This document shows positions 5,176 through 11,640 of a stretch of DNA of 11,640 bases, one piece after another. The translations under genes were made by a program, and so were the position numbers. Source of the stretch: an uncultured Alphaproteobacteria bacterium. Its GTDB lineage: Bacteria; Pseudomonadota; Alphaproteobacteria; CAAHEQ01; UBA3637. The stretch spans positions 1 through 11,640 of the forward strand of contig CALXTZ010000041.1 in the NCBI GenBank assembly GCA_944391545.1, read 5' to 3'. Numbering within the stretch: position 1 is the stretch's first letter; the number at the start of each line of letters is the position of its first letter. The notes beneath the pieces were generated by a model. That model searched no databases. It saw only the letters and a list, made by a program, of their open reading frames with translations, and was not told where the DNA came from.

Positions 5176-6657
5176 TTATTCTCGGCCTTTATTTTGAATG
5201 GCCTTGGAAATTGAGATATTTTTATCTTCTTTTTCTTTTTGGACTTCTTGAACAGCTTGTTCAAACTCTTTGAGATTTTCTTTTGCTAATGCATATTCTG
5301 CAACAGCATTCGTTATACGCTTTTCCTCTGCTTTCGCTCCATGTTCTAAGAAAATACCTCTCATTTGGGCCATATAACCATGTTGATAAACGGCGTTTTT
5401 TTCTTCATTTAGGTTATCTATGTAAGGATAAACCATTGCAGTCATAACTTGTGCTTTTAAATCACTAGTATGCATTATTGGTTCATCTTTTGTCTTTTTT
5501 AAATATGATATTGTCGCATCTACAGTTTCAGGTATAACCTGAGGAGACATATAGGATGCATTTCCTCGAAGTAAGGGATTGATAGCTTCAGAAACTAAAT
5601 TTATCCCTTGACCGGTTCCTGTAAGCGTTCTTGCAACTTTAGCCCCAACTTTTTCTAAAGGATAAATCGGATAGCTAGAAACCGCCGATTGACTGACGGC
5701 TCCCCATATTTGAATGTCTTTTTCTTCTGTTGGATTTATTTTCGAGGCAAGATAAGTTGTTGGTTTAACAACAGGTTCCGTTGCACTTTGTAATGATTGT
5801 CTTCCAATTGTGCCGACAGTATTAACTGTACTTGTTACTAAAGTTCCTGCTTCTGTTAATGTATCTCCTACGGTATGAGAAACGGTATCCACTGTGTTAG
5901 CGGCTAGATTAAGACCTGCTTCTTTAGGACTACGCGTCATTGTTGCAGCCGCTCTTAATGTATTCGTTAATGTTTTAGATGTCGTTTTAACTGCTGTGTC
6001 TGTTAAACGACCTGCACTGCCGATAACATCTCCTGTTAGTGAAAGAGTTCCTTTGGCTGCCGTTCCAATTAAAGGCGAAACAATAGTATCTCCCGTTTTT
6101 TCAGAGACAGTATTTAATTGTTGATTTATCCATTCTCCGGAAGCTTGTAATCCATTTTGTATCCATCCTAGAGGCGTTGAAACAACATTTCCTAAGAAAG
6201 AACTTCCTGTATCTATCGCATTGGTAACTTTTTGAGTTCCTTTTTCAAGTTTATTAGGAAGGCGTTGTTCTGCAACTTCAAGACGTTTTTGTAAAAATGT
6301 GTGATAATTTTTAATTTCTTCAGGTGTCATTTGGCGGACACGATCTTTGATTGATAAATCTCTGGGCGCTCTGTTTTTAAACAAAGGATGCTTATTTATG
6401 TCTTCTTCAGTCATCGTTGGAGCATAATCAGCCATGACAGAAGCATAGTCTTGTTCGGCTTTGAGGAATTCTTTATAACTCATTTTCCCTGTATCAACAT
6501 CTCTATATGCTTGTTGGTATTTTTTTTCAGCATTTTCTAAGATATCTTGAATAGTTTGTTTTTCTTGGGCTTGGCTCGCCATCGGACTTAAAGCAGTCGC
6601 AGCTAAAAGAGAGCCATAAGAAATGCATTGTAAAAAACGTTTTTTGGAAAACATCAT
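5176..6657 (-). CDS. Secreted protein of unknown function, AT-rich gene between mnmE and mnmG
   Basis: Not recognised. The 493-residue product starts with a clear Sec signal peptide: basic KKR (5-7), a hydrophobic core, and a cleavage site after S28-Q29-A30. Residues 33-135 are polar and helical. Residues about 140-300 are rich in Thr, Ser, Ala and Gly with few charges and recurring themes such as TGDTIVSPLIGTA, TGDVIGSAGRLTDTAVK and VGDTLTEAGTLV, suggesting a long amphipathic or repeat region. The C-terminus (about 440-480) is a charged coiled coil. AAGGAGG (6660-6666) is an ideal ribosome site; it lies 2 bases from the first ATG and 5 from the second (6654), so initiation at Met2 is likely. 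The gene is much poorer in G+C than its neighbours and has its own promoter, which points to a later insertion into the cluster. Periplasmic, surface or host-directed location is open. Confidence 0.85.
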   Translation of the reverse strand: MMFSKKRFLQCISYGSLLAATALSPMASQAQEKQTIQDILENAEKKYQQAYRDVDTGKMSYKEFLKAEQDYASVMADYAPTMTEEDINKHPLFKNRAPRDLSIKDRVRQMTPEEIKNYHTFLQKRLEVAEQRLPNKLEKGTQKVTNAIDTGSSFLGNVVSTPLGWIQNGLQASGEWINQQLNTVSEKTGDTIVSPLIGTAAKGTLSLTGDVIGSAGRLTDTAVKTTSKTLTNTLRAAATMTRSPKEAGLNLAANTVDTVSHTVGDTLTEAGTLVTSTVNTVGTIGRQSLQSATEPVVKPTTYLASKINPTEEKDIQIWGAVSQSAVSSYPIYPLEKVGAKVARTLTGTGQGINLVSEAINPLLRGNASYMSPQVIPETVDATISYLKKTKDEPIMHTSDLKAQVMTAMVYPYIDNLNEEKNAVYQHGYMAQMRGIFLEHGAKAEEKRITNAVAEYALAKENLKEFEQAVQEVQKEKEDKNISISKAIQNKGRE

Positions 6658-6680
6658 AGCCTCCTTTTTATAATACTTTT

Positions 6681-6709
6681 ATTATATCATAAAAAACGGT
6701 AATTTTGAA
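6681..6709 (-). promoter_or_regulatory. Candidate promoter of the secreted-protein gene
   Basis: On the minus strand TTCAAA (6704-6709), a 17-base spacer and a perfect TATAAT (6681-6686) lie in the 60-base gap after mnmE. The leader would be only about 15-20 bases and would include the strong AAGGAGG site. The -35 box matches consensus at 4 of 6 positions. The strong -10 and ribosome site suggest expression separate from mnmE. Confidence 0.55.
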
Positions 6710-6717
6710 GACAAAAT

Positions 6718-8028
6718 TCATTTTCCGATGCAAAACGTGCTGAAAATAATATCAAACAGCTCGGCCACCTGCACGCGTCCCGTGATTTTGCCGAGCGCGT
6801 TGGCAGCCAAACGCAAATCTTCGGCTTGTAATTCCAACGCCGGCGCCGTCAAAGACCTTTTCAACGCCGCTAAACAATCTCTCAAGGCGGTTTTGTATCG
6901 TTCGCGCGTCAACATTAATTCCGATCCGGTCCCCATCGTGTCGACAACAACGGTCGTTATTTTGTCCCATAACGCGTCCAATCCGTCTCCCGTTTGCGCA
7001 CACAAACAAAGCCCGTCCGGCTTTTGATCCGTTAAATCGCATTTGTTCCACACAATCAAGTGCGCCGGATTTTCCGCCAAAGCCCGGCTTGTCGTTTCAT
7101 CCACATGCGGATAGTCTTGTGCATCCGCCACCGCAATCACGAAATCGGCTTCCCGAATGCGCTTGATTGCCCGCGAAATCCCGATGGATTCGATTTCTTC
7201 TTCGGTTTCGCGCAAGCCCGCCGTGTCAGCCAAAATCACCGGATACCCTGCCACATCCAAAGACACTTCGACAATATCGCGCGTCGTGCCGGCAATGGAT
7301 GAGACAATCGCGACGTCTCGTTTAGCCAACTGATTCATCAAGCTGGACTTACCGACATTCGGCGCCCCGACCAGCACAATGGAAAAGCCCTCTTTCAGCC
7401 GTTTTCCTCGACCTTTATCATCCAAATGCTGTTCAAGTTGTGTAATTACATTGTAAGTCCGATTTCGAATATCTTCCAAACAAGAATCCGGAATTTCTTC
7501 TTCGGGAAAGTCAATGTACGCTTCCATCAACGCCAACGATTGCACCAATTCCCCGCGCCATCCGTCGTACACGCGTTGCAAAGCGCCGTCCATTTGTCTC
7601 ACCGCCCATTTGCGTTGTGCTTCGGTGTCGGCATGAATCAAATCAATCAGTCCTTCGGCCGCCGTTAAATCCATTTTTTGGTTGTACACCGCGCGTTTCG
7701 TAAATTCACCAGGTTCTGCCATCCGGCAGTCGGGCAACGAACTTAACACCGATAAAATTTCTTTTACAACCGCACGCGAGCCGTGGCATTGAATTTCGGC
7801 GACATCTTCTCCGGTAAAGCTATTCGGGCCTTTGAAAAACAACACAACCGCTTCGTCGATTTTGTCTCCGTCCGGCGCATAAATGCCCGAGAAAGCCGCA
7901 TATCGCGGTTTCGGATTATCCATGTGACATACCGTTTTCAACACGTCCCGGACCGCCGGCCCGGAAAGACGAATAACGGCTATACCGGCTTGACCGGCTG
8001 CCGTCGAAGGGGCAAAAATCGTATCCAT
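6718..8028 (-). CDS. mnmE: tRNA modification GTPase MnmE (TrmE)
   Basis: MnmE is a G protein that dimerises through its GTPase domain and works with MnmG on wobble uridines of tRNA. The ATG at 8028 gives 436 residues beginning MDTIFAPS, close to usual length. Counting from the longer frame (ATG 8043), the N-terminal folate-binding domain covers 6-120. The G domain is inserted in the helical domain and shows the P-loop GAPNVGKSS (226-234), GTTRD (252-256), DTAG (273-276) and NKCD (333-336). The C-terminal CIGK (438-441) with the essential cysteine is intact. Three in-frame starts exist (8043, 8034, 8028). GGGAG (8037-8041) is 8 bases from the ATG at 8028 and only 2 from 8034, and family members usually begin near MDTI. 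The ATG at 8043 overlaps the TAA of the upstream gene (TAATG), so coupling is possible with any start. Confidence 0.97.
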   Translation of the reverse strand: MDTIFAPSTAAGQAGIAVIRLSGPAVRDVLKTVCHMDNPKPRYAAFSGIYAPDGDKIDEAVVLFFKGPNSFTGEDVAEIQCHGSRAVVKEILSVLSSLPDCRMAEPGEFTKRAVYNQKMDLTAAEGLIDLIHADTEAQRKWAVRQMDGALQRVYDGWRGELVQSLALMEAYIDFPEEEIPDSCLEDIRNRTYNVITQLEQHLDDKGRGKRLKEGFSIVLVGAPNVGKSSLMNQLAKRDVAIVSSIAGTTRDIVEVSLDVAGYPVILADTAGLRETEEEIESIGISRAIKRIREADFVIAVADAQDYPHVDETTSRALAENPAHLIVWNKCDLTDQKPDGLCLCAQTGDGLDALWDKITTVVVDTMGTGSELMLTRERYKTALRDCLAALKRSLTAPALELQAEDLRLAANALGKITGRVQVAELFDIIFSTFCIGK

Positions 8029-8042
8029 TTTCATGTCTCCCA

Positions 8043-8276
8043 TTAAAACAGACGGCCATCCGCCGGTTTAACCCAATAATACCACGCCGTCACAATCAAA
8101 GTCAGAACAATCCAATATACAATTTGAAATTCTCGTGGCATTTTGGCAAACACCCAGACTGCCAAAATCATAAACAAGCCCAATCCAATCCGCGCCCAAA
8201 GGCTGTGCAGGTACAAAAAAATCTGCATGCTCGTAAAACCGATGCCGGCAGCCCAGAAAAAGACCCATTTTTGCAT
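8043..8276 (-). CDS. Small three-helix membrane protein of unknown function (77 aa)
   Basis: Not recognised. The product is very rich in aromatic residues and has three hydrophobic segments at about 4-23, 26-44 and 50-69, separated by short turns. KMPRE (45-49) probably marks a cytoplasmic or interfacial loop. The ATG lies 2 bases after the rho stop and no good ribosome site is seen, so translation is probably coupled to rho. The stop shares one base with an ATG of the mnmE frame. This tight packing supports a real gene in a rho-77aa-mnmE operon. It could be a remnant of a larger membrane protein, but the frame is intact and the lengths of the helices are normal. No catalytic motif is visible. 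Confidence 0.7.
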   Translation of the reverse strand: MQKWVFFWAAGIGFTSMQIFLYLHSLWARIGLGLFMILAVWVFAKMPREFQIVYWIVLTLIVTAWYYWVKPADGRLF

Positions 8277-8278
8277 GA

Positions 8279-9544
8279 TTAACTGTTCATCGATTCAAAA
8301 AAGTCGTGGTTGTTTTTGGTGATTTTTAACTTTTCAATTAAAAATTCCATCGCATCGGTGACGCCCATCGGCATCAACACGCGGCGCAACATCCACATTT
8401 TGGGCAATTCGTTTTTGTCAACCAACAATTCTTCTTTCCGAGTCCCGGACTTCGTAATATCAATCGCCGGGAAAATGCGTTTATCCGATACTTTGCGATC
8501 CAAAATGATTTCGCTGTTACCGGTGCCTTTGAATTCTTCGAAAATCACTTCGTCCATGCGCGACCCCGTGTCAATCAAAGCCGTACCGAAAATCGTCAAA
8601 GACCCGCCTTCTTCGATATTCCGTGCCGCCCCGAAAAAGCGTTTCGGTTTTTGCAAAGCATTCGCATCCACGCCGCCGGTCAAGACCTTTCCGGAAGACG
8701 GAATCACCGTGTTGTACGCCCGCGCCAACCGCGTAATCGAATCCAACAAAATCACAACGTCTTTTTTATGTTCGACCAATCGTTTCGCTTTTTCAATCAC
8801 CATTTCGGCGACTTGAACATGACGCGAAGCCGGTTCGTCAAACGTCGATGAAATCACTTCGCCTTTAACGGAACGAATCATGTCCGTGACTTCTTCGGGG
8901 CGTTCGTCAATCAACAACATAATCAAATACACTTCCGGATGATTCGCCGTAATCGCATGCGCGATGTTTTGCAACATCACCGTTTTCCCTGTTCGAGGCG
9001 GTGCCACAATCAAACTGCGTTGGCCTTTGCCTTGCGGGCAAATCAAATCGATGATGCGTGCCGTGTAATCTTTGCGTTCGCCGGTTTGCGGCAAATCGCT
9101 TTCCATTTTCAACTTTTCGTTCGGATACAACGGCGTCAGGTTGTCAAAATTCACGCGATACCGTAATTCTTCCGGATCCACGTGATTGACTTTGTTGATT
9201 TTAGACATGGCAAAGTATCTTTCCCCGTCTTTCGGCGCGCGGATTTCGCCTTCAATCGTATCGCCCGTGCGCAATCCGAACCGTTTGATTTGATTCGGTG
9301 CCACGTAGATATCGTCCGGCCCGGCCAGGTAATTCGCCTGCGCCGACCGCAAAAAGCCAAACCCGTCCGACAAAACTTCTAAAACACCGTCGCCGAACAA
9401 TGTCGTTTCCGTTGCCGCAATTTGTTTTAAAATCGCGAACATCAGGTCTTGGGTTTTCAACGTCGGGGCATTGTCAATGCCAAGTTCTTCCGCATAAGCC
9501 AGTAATTCTGCCGGTGTTTTTTTCTTCAGTTCTTGTAAGTGCAT
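8279..9544 (-). CDS. rho: Transcription termination factor Rho
   Basis: Hexameric RNA helicase that loads on untranslated RNA and ends transcription. The 421 residues match the standard length (419 in E. coli) with no inserted domain. The Rho_N helical domain is at 1-43. The cold-shock-like RNA-binding domain is at about 48-118 and includes DGFGFLRS (60-67). The ATPase core shows Walker A APPRTGKT (181-188), LLIDERPEEV (210-219), Walker B VVILLDS (263-269) and GVDANALQKPKRFFGAARN (291-309), which carries the Q- and R-loop elements. The ATG at 9544 follows AAGGA with 7-base spacing. A near-consensus promoter lies at 9601-9629. It heads the rho-77aa-mnmE unit. Confidence 0.98.
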   Translation of the reverse strand: MHLQELKKKTPAELLAYAEELGIDNAPTLKTQDLMFAILKQIAATETTLFGDGVLEVLSDGFGFLRSAQANYLAGPDDIYVAPNQIKRFGLRTGDTIEGEIRAPKDGERYFAMSKINKVNHVDPEELRYRVNFDNLTPLYPNEKLKMESDLPQTGERKDYTARIIDLICPQGKGQRSLIVAPPRTGKTVMLQNIAHAITANHPEVYLIMLLIDERPEEVTDMIRSVKGEVISSTFDEPASRHVQVAEMVIEKAKRLVEHKKDVVILLDSITRLARAYNTVIPSSGKVLTGGVDANALQKPKRFFGAARNIEEGGSLTIFGTALIDTGSRMDEVIFEEFKGTGNSEIILDRKVSDKRIFPAIDITKSGTRKEELLVDKNELPKMWMLRRVLMPMGVTDAMEFLIEKLKITKNNHDFFESMNS

Positions 9545-9581
9545 GATATATCCTTGATTTTTGATGGGAAATTTTTGATAA

Positions 9582-9610
9582 AAGCGAACGCTTAATGGAG
9601 AATATAAGCG
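9582..9610 (-). promoter_or_regulatory. Repeated AAGCG/CGCTT arms over the rho start region, possible operator or leader hairpin
   Basis: AAGCG occurs at 9582-9586 and 9606-9610, with its complement CGCTT between them at 9589-9593. CGCTTA (9589-9594) and TAAGCG (9605-9610) form a 6-bp inverted repeat that encloses the -10 box of rho; AAGCG and CGCTT at 9582-9593 form a second tight palindrome at about the transcription start. Such symmetry could bind a repressor or form a 5' hairpin. rho is autoregulated through its leader in E. coli, so leader control here is plausible but not shown. Confidence 0.3.
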
Positions 9611-9629
9611 TTTTTAAGAAAGATGTCAA
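9601..9629 (-). promoter_or_regulatory. Sigma-70 promoter of rho
   Basis: On the minus strand a perfect TTGACA (9624-9629) is spaced 17 bases from TATATT (9601-9606), which matches consensus at 5 of 6 positions. This is the best promoter match in the window. Transcription would start near 9594, leaving a leader of about 50 bases. The -35 box begins 2 bases after the T-run of the upstream nitroreductase terminator. Confidence 0.75.
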
Positions 9630-9631
9630 GT

Positions 9632-9664
9632 AAAAACGGGCCGCTTTTTCGAAACGACCCGTTT
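9632..9664 (-). terminator. Intrinsic terminator of the nitroreductase gene
   Basis: On the minus strand AAACGGG (9658-9664) pairs with CCCGTTT (9634-9640), and two further G-C pairs follow after one mismatch. The 3' arm runs into TTTTT (9632-9636). The hairpin begins 3 bases after the nitroreductase stop. It separates that gene from rho, which has its own promoter directly downstream. Confidence 0.75.
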
Positions 9665-9667
9665 GAT

Positions 9668-10180
9668 TTACCATTGATTAAAGTGGACTTTTTTGGAATC
9701 GTATCGTTCGGCAGGCGCCCCGACGGGATGCGCCGGAATACCGACCGTAATCAACGCCATCGGCAAGACATTTTGCGGCAAATTTAACAATTTTGCAAAC
9801 GTTTGCATCCGCGCTTCGTCCGGATAAACGCCGCACCAACAAGCCCCCAATCCCAAGCCGTGCGCGGCCAACAAGATATTCTGCCCGGCCAACAACGGAT
9901 CGACTTTCCAATATTCTTCATAGCTGTCGGCACGATTGGCGCAAATCACGATCGCTGTGCCGGCTTCTTTGGCAAAAGCTGCGTACGGATGAATGGATTG
10001 AATTTTGTCCAACACGTCCGGCTTGTCAATCACCACAAACGACCAAGGCTGTTTATTCATCGCCGATGGCGCCTGCATGGCGGCTTTCAGTAAATCCGTC
10101 AATTCTTGTTTCGATATTTTTTCCTGCGCCCGATAACTGCGCACGGATCGGCGCGTTAAAATTCCTTGCATTAAATCCAT
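9668..10180 (-). CDS. Nitroreductase-family flavoprotein
   Basis: FMN-dependent NAD(P)H oxidoreductase of the nitroreductase superfamily; the physiological substrate cannot be told. The 170 residues are typical of the short members. The FMN-binding start TRRSVRSY (9-16) is present, then QAPSAMNKQPWSFVVI (36-51), and GLGLGACWCGVYPDEA near 108-123, which lines the flavin site. The protein is soluble and has no signal. AAGGAGG lies about 8 bases before the ATG at 10180, a near-perfect ribosome site. It is divergent from hisS and ends in a clear terminator, so it is probably a single-gene unit. Confidence 0.9.
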   Translation of the reverse strand: MDLMQGILTRRSVRSYRAQEKISKQELTDLLKAAMQAPSAMNKQPWSFVVIDKPDVLDKIQSIHPYAAFAKEAGTAIVICANRADSYEEYWKVDPLLAGQNILLAAHGLGLGACWCGVYPDEARMQTFAKLLNLPQNVLPMALITVGIPAHPVGAPAERYDSKKVHFNQW

Positions 10181-10203
10181 GATATGACCTCCTTTTTTAT
10201 TTA

Positions 10204-10232
10204 AAGATAAGCTTATTTTGAAAAAGATGCAA
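10204..10232 (-). promoter_or_regulatory. Weak candidate promoter of the nitroreductase gene
   Basis: On the minus strand TTGCAT (10227-10232), 17-base spacer, TATCTT (10204-10209). The boxes match consensus at only 3 and 4 of 6 positions, but spacing and placement are right, with transcription starting about 20 bases before the ATG. The -35 boxes of this and the hisS promoter lie back to back in the 111-base divergent gap. Confidence 0.35.
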
Positions 10233-10240
10233 GTTCTGCC

Positions 10241-10269
10241 TTGATTTTTAACTGAAAATAAGGCATAAA
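10241..10269 (+). promoter_or_regulatory. Candidate promoter of hisS
   Basis: TTGATT (10241-10246), 17-base spacer, CATAAA (10264-10269), each matching consensus at 4 of 6 positions. Transcription would start near 10276, leaving a very short leader that contains AAGGA (10281-10285), 6 bases before the hisS ATG. No room exists for a T-box or other leader control. Confidence 0.4.
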
Positions 10270-10291
10270 GAGAAAAAACAAAGGATGAAAA

Positions 10292-11587
10292 ATGGTTGAA
10301 AAAATAGATTTAACACCGTTGCGCGGCATGCGTGACTTTTTCCCAAAAGACTGGGTGTTTCGCAAAAAATTATTAAAAGCGTTTGAAACCGCGTCGGAAA
10401 AGTGCGGCTTTTTGCGTTATGACACGTGTGTTGTTGATGCGTATGAACTCTTTGAACGCAAGTCCGGCGAAGAAATTTCCGACCAAATTTATGACTTTCA
10501 TGATAAATCCGATCGGCACATTGCGTTAAGACCCGAAATCACGCCGACAATGGTACGGCTTTATTCGGCAGATAAAGAAAATTTGCCGAACCCGGCCAAG
10601 ATTTGGTCTTTTGGGCAATGCTTTCGGTATGAACGCCCGACCAAAGGCCGCTATCGTGAACACTATCAATGGAATATCGACATCATGGGCGAAAAAAGCG
10701 TGTCGGCCGAAGCATGGATTTTATACACGGCTGTGCAAGTCATGAATGAATTAGGCTTTGATTCGGCTGATTTTCGCATTCGCGTGTCCAGCCGCGCTTT
10801 GCTGTCCGGCTATTTAACAAAGCTGGGGATTGATCCGGCCGTTCATACGCCGCTGATGACGTTGATTGATAAAAAAGAAAAAGTCGATGCCGGTTGGCTC
10901 AAAGAAGAAATGGGGACTTTGGGCGTGACGGCCGACCAAATCGAATCCATTTTCAATTTGTTGGATTTACATGATTTGGCGGCGATTGAACACATCACGG
11001 GGCCGTCCGAAGATGTCCAACAATTAAAGGATTTAATGCGCTATGCCGAAGCGTTAGGATATGCTGATTATATCCAAATCGACCCGTCGATTATTCGCGG
11101 ATTGGCGTATTACACCGGCATTGTGTTTGAAGCATTTGATAACAAACGCCAATTCCGGGCTTTGTTCGGCGGCGGGCGGTACGACAATTTGTTTACGCGG
11201 ATGACAGGCAAAGACATCCCGGCGTGCGGAATGGGCTTTGGCGACGGCGTCATTCGGGAATTGTACGAAGCGAAATTCGGCGAAGCAACCGGGTTTGCGT
11301 CTGTTCCGTTTTATATCGGGTATTTTGATGCTTCGTTGCAAGAACCGGCGATGGCATTGGCGCGACAAATGAATGCGCTCGGATTTGCATGCGATTTGGC
11401 GTTAAGTCCGCAAAATCCAAAGAAATTTTTTACGGCAGCCAATAAACGCCGGGCACAAGCCGCTGTTTACATGGCGCCAGAAGAATATGCGCGGGGTGAA
11501 GTCGTTTTCAAAAATATGGAAACCGGTACACAAACAGTTTTATCGTGGAATACGTTGACGGCTGAACAAGTCTTGGCGATTTTGTAA
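10292..11587 (+). CDS. hisS: Histidyl-tRNA synthetase
   Basis: Class II synthetase that charges tRNA-His with histidine in the cytoplasm. The 431 residues are of normal length. The class II core is complete: motif 1 region near 10-45 (GMRDFFPKD), the ALRPEITPTMVRLYS strand (78-92), motif 2 near 107-132 (FGQCFRYERPTKGRYREHYQ), the histidine-binding signature RGLAYYTGIVFE (269-280) and motif 3 GGGRYDNLFTRM…GMGFGDGVIREL (293-323). The C-terminal anticodon-binding domain spans about 337-431. Motif 2 and the histidine signature exclude the HisZ paralogue. Motif 2 has T117 where E. coli has Gln118, and REHYQWNIDIMG instead of RQFHQ-type sequence, so it is an atypical bacterial variant. The ATG follows AAGGA at 6 bases. 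Confidence 0.97.
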   Translation: MVEKIDLTPLRGMRDFFPKDWVFRKKLLKAFETASEKCGFLRYDTCVVDAYELFERKSGEEISDQIYDFHDKSDRHIALRPEITPTMVRLYSADKENLPNPAKIWSFGQCFRYERPTKGRYREHYQWNIDIMGEKSVSAEAWILYTAVQVMNELGFDSADFRIRVSSRALLSGYLTKLGIDPAVHTPLMTLIDKKEKVDAGWLKEEMGTLGVTADQIESIFNLLDLHDLAAIEHITGPSEDVQQLKDLMRYAEALGYADYIQIDPSIIRGLAYYTGIVFEAFDNKRQFRALFGGGRYDNLFTRMTGKDIPACGMGFGDGVIRELYEAKFGEATGFASVPFYIGYFDASLQEPAMALARQMNALGFACDLALSPQNPKKFFTAANKRRAQAAVYMAPEEYARGEVVFKNMETGTQTVLSWNTLTAEQVLAIL

Positions 11588-11592
11588 ATCGG

Positions 11593-11640
11593 TCAGTACC
11601 ATTTCCACCCCCCCCCCCCCTCTTTTTCGCTGCTTTTTTT
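11593..11640 (-). CDS. Possible 3' end of a convergent gene (partial, speculative)
   Basis: Reading the minus strand from the window edge, one frame encodes KKSSEKEGGGGWKWY and stops with TGA at 11593-11595, 5 bases from the hisS stop. The other two frames run on into hisS. The lysine- and serine-rich stretch followed by Gly and aromatic residues is a credible protein tail, but 15 codons cannot prove a gene. Four of the Gly codons come from the G run, so the frame depends on the tract length. Confidence 0.2.
   Translation of the reverse strand, partial: KKSSEKEGGGGWKWY
11608..11620. repeat. Homopolymer run of 13 C
   Basis: Thirteen consecutive C on the plus strand, 20 bases after the hisS stop. 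Runs of this length are rare in bacterial DNA and prone to slippage, so the tract may vary between cells or be a sequencing or assembly artefact. No terminator for hisS was found in the remaining bases. Confidence 0.9.

Noticed and set aside
6701..6718. AATTTT/AAAATT hairpin after mnmE as a terminator
   Set aside because: Six A-T pairs only, with an interrupted T-run; it also overlaps the -35 box of the next promoter.
8310..8816. 168-aa plus-strand frame
   Set aside because: Antisense to the conserved ATPase core of rho; no ribosome site or domain.
1..11640. CRISPR array, insertion sequence, rRNA or tRNA gene
   Set aside because: No regularly spaced repeats, transposase frames with terminal repeats, or recognisable tRNA/rRNA sequence were seen on either strand.

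Overview
The window reads as part of an alphaproteobacterial chromosome. The rho–mnmE–mnmG order, all on the minus strand, is typical of that class. The XRE regulator at the left has the PNPIDIHVGNRVRMRR…GMSQEKLGE…LTFQQVQKYERG signature common in alphaproteobacteria. An apolipoprotein N-acyltransferase and a lipobox protein show a Gram-negative envelope. The housekeeping genes look close to balanced in GC, while intergenic DNA and one inserted gene are AT-rich. Species cannot be named from the sequence; an uncultured or host-associated lineage is only a guess.

Left end (1-660, plus strand): a compact set that looks like a phage lysis module. It has the tail of a hydrophobic protein, a 60-aa holin-like membrane protein, a short helical protein that could be an inner-membrane spanin, and, overlapping its 3' end in another frame, a 75-aa proline-rich lipoprotein of Rz1 (o-spanin) type. 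No capsid, tail or integrase gene is visible, so this is the edge of a prophage or a remnant.

Next (645-1758, minus strand): a 70-aa unknown protein meets the lipoprotein gene tail to tail, followed by the XRE regulator gene with its own candidate promoter, then about 320 bases of A/T-tract DNA without a gene.

Central block (1759-9544, minus strand, transcribed right to left): rho, a 77-aa three-helix membrane protein, mnmE, a low-GC gene for a 493-aa secreted protein, mnmG, lnt. Junctions are tight (2-nt gap, TAATG, ATGA) except around the secreted-protein gene, which has its own promoter and is followed by a separate mnmG promoter. It therefore looks like a cassette inserted between mnmE and mnmG. 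MnmE and MnmG act together on the wobble uridine of tRNAs, Rho terminates transcription, and Lnt completes lipoprotein maturation. The rsmG–parA–parB genes that often follow mnmG are absent here.

Right end (9632-11640): a nitroreductase-family gene (minus strand, ending in the best terminator of the window) is divergent from hisS (plus strand). A run of 13 C lies just after hisS at the window edge, possibly inside the end of a convergent gene.

No rRNA, tRNA, CRISPR array or insertion sequence was recognised. The points most worth checking are the secreted protein between mnmE and mnmG, the small lysis cassette, the HisRS motif-2 variant and the C13 tract.
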